64,000 nt of DNA from Paraburkholderia hospita (GCF_002902965.1 NZ_CP026106.1:2728001-2792000); one strand, 5' to 3'. Shown: positions 48,552 to 57,332, counted from the first letter of the stretch. The notes: generated from the letters alone by a model not told the origin. Made by a program: numbers and translations.

Positions 48552-49508
48552 ATGGCGCAAACATCGAATGCTGGTTCGGCCCCCCAAAGCGCGTTTCAGC
48601 GCGTCATGCTGGCCGTGGATGATTCGGAGGCGACACTGCGCGCAGCCGAATATGCAAAAGCATTGTTCGCCGGCCGTGCACAAATCAGGCTGGTGACGGT
48701 TGCCCAGAACCCGCACACGCTGTTTCCTCTCGGCGCGACGACTCAAGGCTTTCTTGCCGCGGCGAGAGATGAGATCGTCGGCGATGCTCGCGCCGCCCTT
48801 GCGAAAATCGAAGCGATGTTCGCCGGGATAGAGTTGGAGTTTGGACTGGTCGATCTCTCCGTGCATAGCGGCGATACGGCCGATGCATTGCTCGCTACCG
48901 CATCGCAATGGAATGCGGACCTGCTCGTGATGGGCATGCGGCATCATCATGGACTGTTGCGCTGGATCGAAGGCACCGTATCGGAGCCGGTGGCGCGGCG
49001 CGCGACCTGCTCTTTGCTGCTCGTGCCAGAGGATTGCCGTGTTCCTACGGACCGGCCACCCGCGCGTATGGTCTTTGCACTGGATGGCAGCGCCTGCTCA
49101 CTCGCCGGTTTGCAGACGGGTCTCCAGATAGCTACCCCAGATACCCTGCTGCGCACGGTCTACGTCGTGGACCGGGCAGTCCACCTGTTCGATGGCCGTG
49201 CCGCCGAGACGTTGGAAAGTGCGTATCTGGAGCAGGGTTGCACTGCCCTCGAGCGCGCGGCGCGCATCTGCGCCGATCAGGGCCGCACCGCGGAGACTGC
49301 CCTGATCAAGACGCTTACCACCCACGACGATGTTCCGCACGCGATCGTACGGGACACAGCGGAGTGGAATGGCGATCTGCTCGTTCTCGGCACGCATGGC
49401 AGACGCGGTATCGCGCGGTGGCTTCTCGGCAGCGTGGCCGCCCGCACCGCGCGGCTCGTGGATACGCCGGTTCTGCTTGCGCGTAGCGGCGAAGCAACGT
49501 CGGCTTAG
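48552..49508 (+). CDS. Tandem-domain universal stress protein
   Basis: The protein has 318 residues with GGAGAA before the ATG. There are two Usp domains. The first starts VMLAVDDSEATLRA (about 20-160). The second starts MVFALDGSACSLAG (about 175-315) and ends with GTHGRRGIARWLLGSVA, the G-2x-G-9x-G(S/T) ATP-binding motif. The first domain has MGMRHHHGLLRW in that place, so probably only the second binds ATP. Usp proteins aid survival under energy or oxygen limitation. Confidence 0.92.
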   Translation: MAQTSNAGSAPQSAFQRVMLAVDDSEATLRAAEYAKALFAGRAQIRLVTVAQNPHTLFPLGATTQGFLAAARDEIVGDARAALAKIEAMFAGIELEFGLVDLSVHSGDTADALLATASQWNADLLVMGMRHHHGLLRWIEGTVSEPVARRATCSLLLVPEDCRVPTDRPPARMVFALDGSACSLAGLQTGLQIATPDTLLRTVYVVDRAVHLFDGRAAETLESAYLEQGCTALERAARICADQGRTAETALIKTLTTHDDVPHAIVRDTAEWNGDLLVLGTHGRRGIARWLLGSVAARTARLVDTPVLLARSGEATSA

Positions 49509-49524
49509 CCGGAACATGACGGCT

Positions 49525-49550
49525 GGCGCCGTTTCTACGGCGCCTTCTTT
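49525..49550 (+). terminator. Terminator after usp 48552-49508
   Basis: GGCGCCGT-TTCT-ACGGCGCC followed by TTCTTT, overlapping the 3' end of the convergent membrane-protein gene. Confidence 0.75.
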
Positions 49551-50218
49551 CGCGCTGACGGCCGGTCTTTGCTCGCGCGCTCCTCTACGCCTTCCCTTCG
49601 CCAACGGGAAGGCCGCAGCCGCAATCTGCGCTTGTGAAGCAGCAAGCTCCAGTCCAGGCGGACGAAGAGCACAACCAGTCCGATCGTAGCGAGTTGTGAG
49701 GCTATGAAATAAAGGCTGAAAAACGTGCCCTCGAACTCAGACTCTGGATCAATAAAACCGTGCACCCACTGCGCGAGACTGGCCCATGCCGCATAACTCG
49801 CCACACGCCCGACGAAGAAAGGCACGCCTATTAGCCAGAGATTCGCGCGCATCAGCCCATACGCGATGAAGAGGTAATTCGACGGTAGTGGACTGAACGC
49901 GTACAGCAGAATGGCGCCCGCCGTCGCGGCCCTGTGCCGGCTTAGACGTGACTTCAGTATGTCGATATTCTCGCGGTCCGCCTCGCGCAGCCATCCGCTG
50001 CGCACCAACCGTCCCGCGCTGCGCGCGAGCACCAGACGCGCACAAGTCGCCGCGCAGGCCGCGACGAGCGCGATCAGGAAGGGATTGGCTTCGGGACGCT
50101 GGAACCCGATCCAGGACATCGCGAGCCAGGTCGGCGGCGCAAACGCGGGAATCACGTTCAACACGAACACCGCGGCGAACAGGAACAACAGATACTTCAC
50201 GTCAGTCGCCTCACCCAT
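49535..50218 (-). CDS. Integral membrane protein, possibly VTT/DedA-like
   Basis: The protein has 227 residues from ATG 50218, with about five TM helices (first at about 8-28, with NVIPAFAPPTW). The pattern of a re-entrant Pro-rich loop, a Gly-Arg rich segment and FSPLPSNYLFIAYG resembles VTT/SNARE-associated (DedA superfamily) proteins, but I am not certain. The Arg-rich C-terminal tail (about 40 residues) is cytoplasmic. It is probably the last gene of a short minus-strand operon started by the FNR-type box at 50615. Confidence 0.65.
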   Translation of the reverse strand: MGEATDVKYLLFLFAAVFVLNVIPAFAPPTWLAMSWIGFQRPEANPFLIALVAACAATCARLVLARSAGRLVRSGWLREADRENIDILKSRLSRHRAATAGAILLYAFSPLPSNYLFIAYGLMRANLWLIGVPFFVGRVASYAAWASLAQWVHGFIDPESEFEGTFFSLYFIASQLATIGLVVLFVRLDWSLLLHKRRLRLRPSRWRREGVEERASKDRPSARKKAP

Positions 50219-50234
50219 ATCCCTTCGGCTGCGA

Positions 50235-50478
50235 TCAGTCCGGCCATGCCAGAACCGCGTGCAGACCAAAGACACGCGCTATCGCGGGCACCATCAGCAG
50301 CACGCAAAGCGCGACCAGCGCAAAACCCGCGACGGCCCACCCGTATGGATTCGCATACCGCAGATGACGCGGCACGGTGCCTCTCGCCAGCAGGCGCACA
50401 TCATTCGTGCTGACTGCCTCCGGCAGCGACTGCCTGAAAAGTGCGCGCAGTGGCCGATCAGTCGGCGTTTTTCCAGAT
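50235..50478 (-). pseudogene. Reading frame without a good start, one membrane helix
   Basis: A protein-like frame runs DRPLRALFRQSLPEAVSTND, then a TM helix (WAVAGFALVALCVLLMVPAI), and ends at a stop 17 bases before the next gene. It has no ATG. Only a GTG deep inside (about 46 residues) could start it. It overlaps the stop of the 32-residue gene, so coupled initiation on a rare start is possible. Otherwise it has lost its 5' end. Confidence 0.35.
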
Positions 50479-50556
50479 GATGTAGTACATCACGGCAAGC
50501 GCAACCACGCCGACCAGCGCAATGAATCCACATCCGAGCGCGAGCAACCTGACCAT
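50458..50556 (-). CDS. 32-residue single-helix membrane miniprotein
   Basis: The sequence starts MVRLLALGCGFIALVG and ends YIIWKNAD: one TM helix with a short polar tail. GGAGA lies 5 bases before the ATG. The size and layout recall CydX/CcoQ-like or KdpF-like small subunits, but no partner enzyme is adjacent. The FNR-type box at 50615 sits about 65 bases upstream, well placed to drive it. Confidence 0.55.
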   Translation of the reverse strand: MVRLLALGCGFIALVGVVALAVMYYIIWKNAD

Positions 50557-50614
50557 TGCCGTCTCCAGCACATCTATCGGTTACACCAAGCTAACACCCG
50601 CGACAGGCCCGCGA

Positions 50615-50628
50615 TTGACGCAAGTCAA
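50615..50628. promoter_or_regulatory. FNR/ANR-type box, possibly bidirectional
   Basis: TTGACGCAAGTCAA lies 65 bases from the minus-strand miniprotein start and 138 bases from the plus-strand MBL gene start. Confidence 0.7.
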
Positions 50629-50759
50629 GCCGGCACTCGCATGCGCCAGCGTTTTCCATTGAGCCACTTGCGTGGCCCGTCGATGACCTGGATCAATGGC
50701 ATCACAGCCACATCGGATGCAATTGAGCTTGTGAACATGTATCTGTCCGTGGAGGAGCG

Positions 50760-52124
50760 ATGAAGCTGACCTTTCTCGGTGCGAGCGAAACCGTGACCGG
50801 CTCGAAGTATCTGCTGGAAGAATCCGGCGTGCGGATTCTCGTCGATTGCGGGCTTTTTCAGGGCGTCAAGAATCTGCGGATGCGCAACTGGGTGCCGCTG
50901 CCTGTCCCGGCGGACTCGATCGACGCCGTGATACTGACCCACGCACATATCGATCACAGCGGCTATCTGCCATTGCTCGTGCGCAACGGCTTTCGGGGTC
51001 ACGTGTACTGCACGCCGGGGACAGCTGCGCTGTGCGAAATCATGCTGCGCGACAGCGCGAGGCTGCAGGAAGAAGAAGCGGATTTCGCGAACCGGCATGG
51101 GTTCTCGAAACATCGCCCGGCGCTGCCGCTGTATACGCTGGAAGACGCGGAACGTGCGCTGCATCTCTTCGTGCCGCGCCCTTTCGACACCCCCATCGAG
51201 TTGCGGCATGGCATCTCGTTCCGGTTTCTGCCCGTGGGCCACATCCTCGGCGCGGGAAGCGTTGTCGTGTGCCGCAATCACAAGGTGCTTGCGTTCTCAG
51301 GGGACGTGGGACGCCCAGAAGATCCGATCATGCGCGCACCCACACCGCTGGCGCACGCGGACTATCTCGTCGTCGAATCGACGTACGGCGACCGCCTGCA
51401 CCCAGACACGGAGCCCGAAGACGAGCTTGCGCAGCTGTTCAGCAAGACCTTTGCGAACGGCGGTGTAGTCGTGATGCCATGCTTCGCGGTCGGACGCACT
51501 CAGGAAATCCTCTATTACATTTCGAAGCTGAAAGAGGAGGGTCGCATGGCAAATGTGCCCGTGTACCTCGACAGCCCGATGGCGACAAGCGTCACGGATG
51601 TCTACCGGAAGCACCTCGACGAACATCGACTGACCCTGTCCGATGCGAATGCAATGGACAAGGTGGCGATCATGACCCGAACCGTCGAACAGTCAAAGGC
51701 GATTGCATCTCACAACGGCCCGATGGTGATCATCGCGGGTAGCGGAATGGCGACGGGCGGCCGGGTGCTGCATCACCTGCGCCTCTATGCATCCGATCCG
51801 CGCAATACCATTGCGCTGGTCGGATTCCAGGCGGCGGGCACGCGTGGCGCAGCGCTCGCCGCACACGAAAGCTCGATCAAGCTGCATGGCGAATACGTTC
51901 GCGTGCGCGCCAATGTCGTATCGATCACTTCGCTGTCGGCGCATGCGGACTACCGTGAAATGCTGCAATGGCTATCGAGTCTGCGGGACCCGCCCACGCG
52001 CACCTTCGTAACACATGGCGAGCCGGCGGCCGCAGATGCGATGCGGCGACGCATCTCAGAGACACTCGGGTGGGCTTGCGAGGTGCCCATCTATCAGCAA
52101 TCGGTTGAACTCGATGGGCTGTAG
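50760..52124 (+). CDS. Metallo-beta-lactamase/beta-CASP protein (RNA-processing type)
   Basis: The protein has 454 residues, with GGAGGAG 3-8 bases before the ATG. Metal-binding THAHIDHSGYLP (about 60-70), then GHILGAGSV, FSGDVGR and the beta-CASP blocks ESTYGDR, FAVGRTQEIL, SPMA and GSGMATGGR. The C-terminal RMMBL part has SLSAHADY and FVTHGEP. The family includes CPSF-like RNA nucleases, and bacterial members may act on RNA. The same gene type is part of the low-oxygen locus of B. cenocepacia. Confidence 0.92.
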   Translation: MKLTFLGASETVTGSKYLLEESGVRILVDCGLFQGVKNLRMRNWVPLPVPADSIDAVILTHAHIDHSGYLPLLVRNGFRGHVYCTPGTAALCEIMLRDSARLQEEEADFANRHGFSKHRPALPLYTLEDAERALHLFVPRPFDTPIELRHGISFRFLPVGHILGAGSVVVCRNHKVLAFSGDVGRPEDPIMRAPTPLAHADYLVVESTYGDRLHPDTEPEDELAQLFSKTFANGGVVVMPCFAVGRTQEILYYISKLKEEGRMANVPVYLDSPMATSVTDVYRKHLDEHRLTLSDANAMDKVAIMTRTVEQSKAIASHNGPMVIIAGSGMATGGRVLHHLRLYASDPRNTIALVGFQAAGTRGAALAAHESSIKLHGEYVRVRANVVSITSLSAHADYREMLQWLSSLRDPPTRTFVTHGEPAAADAMRRRISETLGWACEVPIYQQSVELDGL

Positions 52125-52265
52125 AAAGAGAGACAGTGGCAAGCTCGGGCCGCCGCCCTTGCCGCTATCGCTCGAATACATAGGTGCCCGACGCTGGGTT
52201 TCGTCAGCACCACAAATACCCCGTCCGCGCGACCCGCTCAAAACTGCGCATAGACCGCCCAGCCT

Positions 52266-52505
52266 TCACATCTTGATGGTTCGCGCCATCTTGAGCCCGA
52301 TCCACGTCATCCCTTCGCGCAGGCCGTCGAGCACGGCATCGCGTTCGGTGTTGAATTTTTTTCCCTGGCGAAAGGCATGTTCAAAGTCACCTTCCGGCGA
52401 CGAATGCCTGACCTGGATTTTTGAGCGGTATCCGCCGTCTTCAGCGGGCTCCGTCTGCACGTTAACAGACCATGCACCTTCCTGCACGTTTCCCGACAAA
52501 GTCAT
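52266..52505 (-). CDS. Small hypothetical protein
   Basis: The protein has 79 residues from ATG 52505, chosen because GGAG sits 6 bases before it. The sequence is beta-rich then helical (WSVNVQTEP, YRSKIQVRHSS, KFNTERDAVLDGLREG) and resembles small UspA-locus proteins of unknown function in Burkholderia. No TM. It lies downstream of the BON gene on the same strand. Confidence 0.55.
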   Translation of the reverse strand: MTLSGNVQEGAWSVNVQTEPAEDGGYRSKIQVRHSSPEGDFEHAFRQGKKFNTERDAVLDGLREGMTWIGLKMARTIKM

Positions 52506-52571
52506 CCCATGCTCCATTTTCTATGTGCAGCCGCCCTCCGCGCGGAAGTCGCGGCTGCGACAGGCGTCAGG

Positions 52572-53222
52572 TCATTCGACAACGATATCGTCGACCACGG
52601 CGCGCACACCGGGCGCACTCCACGCGGCCCCTCTGGCTACGGAGCGTTCCGCATAAGAACCGACCTTGCCCGTCAATGTCACCGTTCCATCCTTGACGTC
52701 GATGCTGATGTGTCGGACTTCCCGCTCCGCGTGCCGCTGCATGGCCTGTGCGATTTTTGTGGCGATGTCCTCCGACGCGACGTTGCCGCGGACCTCGATC
52801 CGGTTGGCGACACCACGCACGCCACGCATGTGACTGATTGCGCGCGCGACCACGTGACTCTGGTACGCCCAGTCCACCACGCCCGTCAACGTCACCCAAC
52901 CTTTCTCGACCTGAACCTTGACCGAATCGTCGGGCAGGCCGACGGTCCAGTGCACAATATCGTGAACCGCACTGCCAATGTCTTCATCGGTGCGCTCGTC
53001 CTTTTGGGGCAGCCGCACCTGCATCTCCACGACGACGGCCCGCACGCCGGCCACGCGATGCGCCGCCTTTTCCGCCGCGAGTTTTTCCGCGTAGCTCGGC
53101 GGATGTCCGGAGAGCGTGACGACGCGATCCGTCACCTCAACTCCGATGTCCGTCGCAGTAACGGCTGGATCCCATTCGAGTTCCTCCTCGACGTCTTTCT
53201 TCAACTGCCGGTCTGATTTCAT
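52572..53222 (-). CDS. Triple BON-domain protein
   Basis: The protein has 216 residues from ATG 53222, with CAGGAG 8 bases before it. Three BON domains (about 4-71, 78-145, 152-216) each end in a GVxxVxxxIxV-like strand: GVRAVVVEMQV, GVRGVANRIEV and GVRAVVDDIVV. No signal peptide, so it is probably cytoplasmic. BON modules bind lipids or hydrophobic ligands. BON proteins are induced with universal stress proteins under low oxygen. The FNR-like site at 53296 lies 80 bases upstream. Confidence 0.92.
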   Translation of the reverse strand: MKSDRQLKKDVEEELEWDPAVTATDIGVEVTDRVVTLSGHPPSYAEKLAAEKAAHRVAGVRAVVVEMQVRLPQKDERTDEDIGSAVHDIVHWTVGLPDDSVKVQVEKGWVTLTGVVDWAYQSHVVARAISHMRGVRGVANRIEVRGNVASEDIATKIAQAMQRHAEREVRHISIDVKDGTVTLTGKVGSYAERSVARGAAWSAPGVRAVVDDIVVE

Positions 53223-53295
53223 CGCGCAACTCCTGAAAATGAATCGTGGCGTGGGCCACAAGAACAAAGCTTCGACCCGCAATCGGGTGAGCGGA

Positions 53296-53309
53296 CTGAT
53301 TCAGATCAA
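53296..53309 (-). promoter_or_regulatory. FNR/ANR-like box upstream of BON gene
   Basis: CTGATTCAGATCAA, one mismatch from the TTGAT-N4-ATCAA consensus, centred about 80 bases before the BON start. Confidence 0.55.
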
Positions 53310-53625
53310 TCGCGCGCATCTTCGCCGCATTCTGCAGACGGGCAACAGCGTAATCGTCGATGCGACCTTTCTCGGGCATGCTCACCGCAGCGCGTTTTTC
53401 GCCATGGCGAGCCGGTTTGGTGTACCCGCTCGCATGCTTGACTTTCGCGCCGCGCCGTCTGTCCTCGCAGCACGCATTGAAGCGCGCAGCCACGGCCCCC
53501 GCGATGCTTCCGATGCCGACCTTTCGACTTTCCGGCTGCAGCTTGCATCAGCCGACCTGCTGACCTACGAAGAAAGGCTGCTTACGTTCCCGTTCGACAC
53601 AGCCGTGCCGCTCGCGACATTTTGT
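53310..53625 (+). pseudogene. Remnant of an AAA/P-loop kinase tail
   Basis: The plus strand reads NSVIVDATFLGHAHRSAFFA, then ASRFGVPARMLDFRA and RDASDADLSTFRLQL with EERLLTFPFDT. This matches the C-terminal kinase-like half of aminoglycoside phosphotransferase/P-loop fusion proteins often found in usp loci. The P-loop and the whole N-terminal half are missing. The fragment begins right at the FNR-like box, a deletion scar. Confidence 0.5.
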
Positions 53626-53634
53626 GCAGGCTGC

Positions 53635-53910
53635 TCAGGTGCAAAAGCGGAAATAGCCGCTATGGAGCACCACGGGTTTGCCGCCGACCTCATTCAGCAG
53701 GCGTTGCGCGGCAAGCTCGATTTCCACGCGGTGCGCAACGAACGCATCCACCAGGTCCTCCTCTCGCGGGGACCGCGCGCCGAAATGATCTTCAAGCGCT
53801 TCTGCTGTGATGGAGCACCGCACCGGACGATCGTCGACGAGCGAGGTGAAGCCCAGCGCGAGATCAGGTGCGCAGTACTCCGGCGAGCATGAGGGAAATG
53901 AAATGTTCAT
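53635..53910 (-). CDS. DUF1488-family small protein
   Basis: The protein has 91 residues from ATG 53910 (MNISFPSCSPEY...). It has the DUF1488 look: an N-terminal strand, GFTSLVDDRPVRCSITAEAL (conserved Cys), a LVDAFVAHRVEIELAAQRLL helix and a final strand. Function unknown. It seems to be the last gene of the operon with the two universal stress proteins upstream. The SD is weak. Confidence 0.7.
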   Translation of the reverse strand: MNISFPSCSPEYCAPDLALGFTSLVDDRPVRCSITAEALEDHFGARSPREEDLVDAFVAHRVEIELAAQRLLNEVGGKPVVLHSGYFRFCT

Positions 53911-53915
53911 GACTA

Positions 53916-54035
53916 TCATCCCATCGGACGGGTAGCGTGAGATCGAGCAGCGTCGCGAATCGTCCGGACGAATGCACCCAAAGACACGAATACGCCCGTC
54001 AACGCGAGCACGAGCCGGTATGGCTGGCGCAACAT
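53916..54035 (-). CDS. Possible 39-residue membrane miniprotein
   Basis: MLRQPYRLVLALTGVFVSLG is followed by a basic tail (RTIRDAARSHATRP). One TM helix. It fills the gap between usp 54050 and the DUF1488 gene and stops 6 bases before the latter. No clear SD, so the call rests on fit and composition. Confidence 0.35.
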   Translation of the reverse strand: MLRQPYRLVLALTGVFVSLGAFVRTIRDAARSHATRPMG

Positions 54036-54049
54036 GCCAGCCGCGCGTG

Positions 54050-54526
54050 TCAGGCCTCCGTTCCGGCCTCGTGCTCAGACTCGGCGCCACGTACGAGCAA
54101 CACGGGACAGTCGGCAAAGCGAACGAAGCGCTCGGCCACGCTGCCGAGTACGACCCGGCGCACGCCCCGGCGGCCATGCGTGCCGAGCACGGCCAACTCT
54201 GTGTCCGTACGTCCGGCGTAGCGTCGAAGCGTCTCGGCCACGTCCTCGGACAGCCGTTCGGTTTCGATCAATTCCGCCTCGCATGCAACGCCGGCCTCCT
54301 TGCACGCTGCCTCCGCGTTCTTGAGGGCCTCGTGGCCATCCTTGCGCAAGGCATCGACGAGCGCAATCGGGTCGTAGTATCCGCCATAGCTGAACAGCGG
54401 CGTCTTGTCGACGACATAGACGGCGTGAACGGTTCCACGCGTCAGGCTCGCCATCTTCACGGCCTCTTCCAGCACGCGCGCAGACGACTTGCTGCCGTCC
54501 AGCGCAACCATAATCCGCTTGTACAT
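54050..54526 (-). CDS. Universal stress protein, single domain
   Basis: The protein has 158 residues with GAGGAG before the ATG. N-terminal [17 protein letters not shown] and C-terminal [18 protein letters not shown], the full ATP-binding type motif. A helical insert ([14 protein letters not shown]) is typical of the UspA group in Burkholderia. It lies 36 bases after the tandem-domain Usp gene on the same strand. Confidence 0.93.
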   Translation of the reverse strand: MYKRIMVALDGSKSSARVLEEAVKMASLTRGTVHAVYVVDKTPLFSYGGYYDPIALVDALRKDGHEALKNAEAACKEAGVACEAELIETERLSEDVAETLRRYAGRTDTELAVLGTHGRRGVRRVVLGSVAERFVRFADCPVLLVRGAESEHEAGTEA

Positions 54527-54562
54527 GGTGAACTCCTCCTCAAGGAAGACAGGAACGACAAT

Positions 54563-55579
54563 TCAAAGAAACACGGGCGGCGGCGAAATGGTGCCCTCCG
54601 ATGCGGCCTGCTGCTGGCTATCGCTCTCCGGGTCGATGCGCGTAAAGCGCTCAATCGACGGCGGACAGACGAGCACGGGACACTCGGCATTGTGCAGCGT
54701 GTGCGCCACGACATGCCCCGGCAGTGGATGCTTGAGCATTGGTCGACTGCTGGATGACATCACCACGAGGTCGGCCTGCCACTGTCTCGTCTCGCGCAGG
54801 ATGACGCTGGCTACGTCGTCATACTCGCGGTCTGTTTCGACCATCGCGGTTTCTGTCGGGATCGACATGCTCTTCATCACCGATTCGGCGTCGGCCAGCG
54901 CGCGCTCCCCGTCATGACGGAAGAAACTGTGCGGCAGCAGATCCCTCAGTCCGGAACGGCCGTCCGTCACGTAGATCACGTTGAACGTAGCGCCCCTGGG
55001 CACAATGCGCGACGCGAAACGCAGCGCCATGATGGAAGCTGCGGACCCGTCGATAGCCACGAGTACACGCGCCACGGCTGCGTCCTGGCCGCCGAGCCAT
55101 GCAGTTGGTACATGCAGTACAGGGCAATGGGTTGCTGCGACGAGTTCCTCGGGATCGAGCCTGCACGCCCAGCGATGACTGCGTGGATGCGAGGCGACGG
55201 CGATCAGGTCTGCGTGCCACGTCTGCGCGGCATCGCTCAACGCATCGGTCGCATGCCGATGCAGCTCGACGAGGTCGATAAGGTCCGTTTCCGGCCTCGT
55301 GACAAATGCTGCCGCGTCATGCGCGGCGTGAGCGAGACGTATCTGTGCCGCATGCAGCATCGCGCGATGGGCTTCGCTCCAGTCCGGGTACGACAGGAGG
55401 AGTGTTGGAACGAGCGCGGCGGGATTGCAGATCACATCGACAAGACGCACCAGGGCGCTGGGACGGGCAAATCGCAACGCAAACCGCGTCAAAGGAATGA
55501 GGCCCGCGCCTCCTTCGGAGGCAACCAGCACCCGTTCGAATGCCGCCGATGCCGTATCGCTTGCTATTTTGCTGTTCAT
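54563..55579 (-). CDS. Tandem-domain universal stress protein
   Basis: The protein has 338 residues from ATG 55579; the long upstream extension was rejected because it would run over the FNR-type box. The first domain has VLVASEGGAG, which lacks the usual DGS. The second has VLVAIDGSAASIMA and ends SSSRPMLKHPLPGHVV in place of the ATP-binding Gly motif, so nucleotide binding is doubtful. It is the first gene of a minus-strand operon with usp 54050. Confidence 0.9.
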   Translation of the reverse strand: MNSKIASDTASAAFERVLVASEGGAGLIPLTRFALRFARPSALVRLVDVICNPAALVPTLLLSYPDWSEAHRAMLHAAQIRLAHAAHDAAAFVTRPETDLIDLVELHRHATDALSDAAQTWHADLIAVASHPRSHRWACRLDPEELVAATHCPVLHVPTAWLGGQDAAVARVLVAIDGSAASIMALRFASRIVPRGATFNVIYVTDGRSGLRDLLPHSFFRHDGERALADAESVMKSMSIPTETAMVETDREYDDVASVILRETRQWQADLVVMSSSSRPMLKHPLPGHVVAHTLHNAECPVLVCPPSIERFTRIDPESDSQQQAASEGTISPPPVFL

Positions 55580-55652
55580 CGCCGTGCCTCGTACCGTTGC
55601 TGGCGTGTGTGCCAGGCATGCTCCTATGTTCGATCCTCGCAAGGTTGCCGGG

Positions 55653-55666
55653 TTGACCTGAATCAA
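55653..55666. promoter_or_regulatory. FNR/ANR-type box between divergent usp and phasin genes
   Basis: TTGACCTGAATCAA is identical to the box at 41727. Its centre is about 81 bases before the usp start at 55579, and 207 bases before the phasin start. Confidence 0.72.
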
Positions 55667-55866
55667 CGGTCTTCGAGGTGTACGCCCCCGGGGTGCGCCG
55701 CCCGGAAGCGGGCGCGCGGAACGAGAGCCTTGATGTGTCTCAAAGGACAGGTTGAAGCGGGGTCTAAAGTCGATGGTGAGGTTGTTGGCATCGTTGTTGC
55801 CATGGCGCTGTACGCATGGCAATACGCGTCGGGGACCGACGATTCAGGGGAATCAAGGAGACAGGC

Positions 55867-56337
55867 ATGGACATCGCTCGCGCCGATATGCAGAGCACGA
55901 CATCGCCATCATGGTGGGGAAATGTGCCGGCATCCCACTTGCCGTCTGGAGCGGCGTGGGAGGCGCTCGTTCCTGCACAGACCGAAGCGCTCACGAACGG
56001 GATGGCGCTCTGGAATGAGATGTGTATGCGCGCAGCGTCCGCCAAAAGCCCGCTTGACTATGCCGCGGCGGGTACCTTGATGTGGCCCGCCTACACGTCT
56101 CAGGCAATGCTGTATTGCAAACGCCTGTACGACATGGTCACAGGTGCATGCTTCAATGCAAACGGCAGCACGACGATCCCGCATCCATCAGCTTCGGTTG
56201 TGACGACCGGCGCGCAGACGAAGGCGGCCCCGGTGTCGAATCCGCCTAGGGACAACAACGCGGCGAATGATGCGCGACCGCGCGCAAAACGGACCGGCAG
56301 GCAGGCGAACTCCGTTTCACAGTTTCGCGGCGAGTGA
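55867..56337 (+). CDS. Phasin-like (PHA granule-associated) protein
   Basis: The protein has 156 residues with AAGGAGA before the ATG. It has an amphipathic helical core (AWEALVPAQTEALTNGMALW, then LMWPAYTSQAMLYCKRLYDM), and the C-terminal third is disordered (Asn/Ala/Pro/Arg-rich). The pattern fits small phasin-family proteins that coat polyhydroxyalkanoate granules. A reductase for PHA synthesis (61025-61771) lies in the same locus. Confidence 0.65.
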   Translation: MDIARADMQSTTSPSWWGNVPASHLPSGAAWEALVPAQTEALTNGMALWNEMCMRAASAKSPLDYAAAGTLMWPAYTSQAMLYCKRLYDMVTGACFNANGSTTIPHPSASVVTTGAQTKAAPVSNPPRDNNAANDARPRAKRTGRQANSVSQFRGE

Positions 56338-56365
56338 GCCGCCCGTCCGAAATGACGATCGTTGT

Positions 56366-56399
56366 GGCGCCGCGCGATCAGTGTTGATCACGCGGCGCC
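56366..56399. terminator. Bidirectional hairpin between convergent genes
   Basis: GGCGCCGCG (56366-56374) pairs with CGCGGCGCC (56391-56399). It lies after the phasin gene and overlaps the end of the channel gene. Confidence 0.6.
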
Positions 56400-57217
56400 G
56401 GACGGTGCGCCTCAGCGACCGCATCGGATGACGGGATCATGCTTTCGCCCAACGCCCGAAGCTCCGCGCGTAGCTGGCCTATCTCATCGTTCAGATGTTT
56501 GATGTCGCGGTGCATTTCGTGGCGCAGCGCTTTTTCCTCCTTGCCGATGAACGCAGCCGCAATGCTCGCAAAGACCAGTGACAGCATGCCGTAACCCAGC
56601 AACACAACGAACACGGCAAACACGCGCGAAGCGGGCGTGGTCGGCGCGATGTCTCCATAACCGACCGTCGCGCTGCTTTCAAACGCGAGCCACAGACCGT
56701 CGGCATAGCTGTGCACCCTCGGTTCGAGCCAGAGGAATCCCGCGCCGGCCATCGCCAGCACACCAGCACCTGCGATCAACAGCCCGATGAGCCGGTTGGG
56801 CGCGAAAAAGCCCTTTAGCGACAGGACGATGCGGATCGCGACGAGGCTCACGAAGAGCAATCGCAACACCCATTCGACGGTTTGCCAAGGCGGCGCGCCC
56901 CATCCCGCGCTGAATGCCGCGCCGATCATGATCGTCACATCGAGGCGATTGTGCGCAAGCCAGGTCTTCGGCTTTTTGCTCGCATGGAGCATCCACAGCA
57001 AGCAGAGCGCGAAGACCACGAACATACTCAGATACACGCTCCGCGCGATCGTTAGCGTACCTTGAGAAGTCGCTGTGAGTTCGCCATAAAAGGTGGGGAT
57101 GGCGAGCAGGCTCCATCCGCACAGGAACCAGCGAATGACACGCCAGGCGCGAACTGCACGCATACCATCATGCGAATCCGTGCCGCCGATCGTGAAAAAT
57201 CCGAGACTGTTAACCAT
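56378..57217 (-). CDS. K+-channel-like membrane protein
   Basis: The protein has 279 residues with five or six TM helices. The pore loop has the selectivity filter TVGYGD (about 182-187) before the last helix (VFAVFVVLLGYGMLSLVF). The C-terminal tail is a short coiled coil (LNDEIGQLRAELRALGE) and lacks an RCK domain. It should pass K+ across the inner membrane, perhaps as a tetramer. The SD is poor and Met20 (57160) is an alternative start. An imperfect FNR-type site lies at 57333. Confidence 0.85.
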   Translation of the reverse strand: MVNSLGFFTIGGTDSHDGMRAVRAWRVIRWFLCGWSLLAIPTFYGELTATSQGTLTIARSVYLSMFVVFALCLLWMLHASKKPKTWLAHNRLDVTIMIGAAFSAGWGAPPWQTVEWVLRLLFVSLVAIRIVLSLKGFFAPNRLIGLLIAGAGVLAMAGAGFLWLEPRVHSYADGLWLAFESSATVGYGDIAPTTPASRVFAVFVVLLGYGMLSLVFASIAAAFIGKEEKALRHEMHRDIKHLNDEIGQLRAELRALGESMIPSSDAVAEAHRPAPRDQH

Positions 57218-57332
57218 TGCGCAAGGAGAGATGGAGATTTCTCTTTCTGACTTCAGTCGCCGTCCGACGATTGACGTGGCAGGATCATTCCGACCGCTGC
57301 TTATCAGGCTATCCCATGACTCGGCGCAACGC

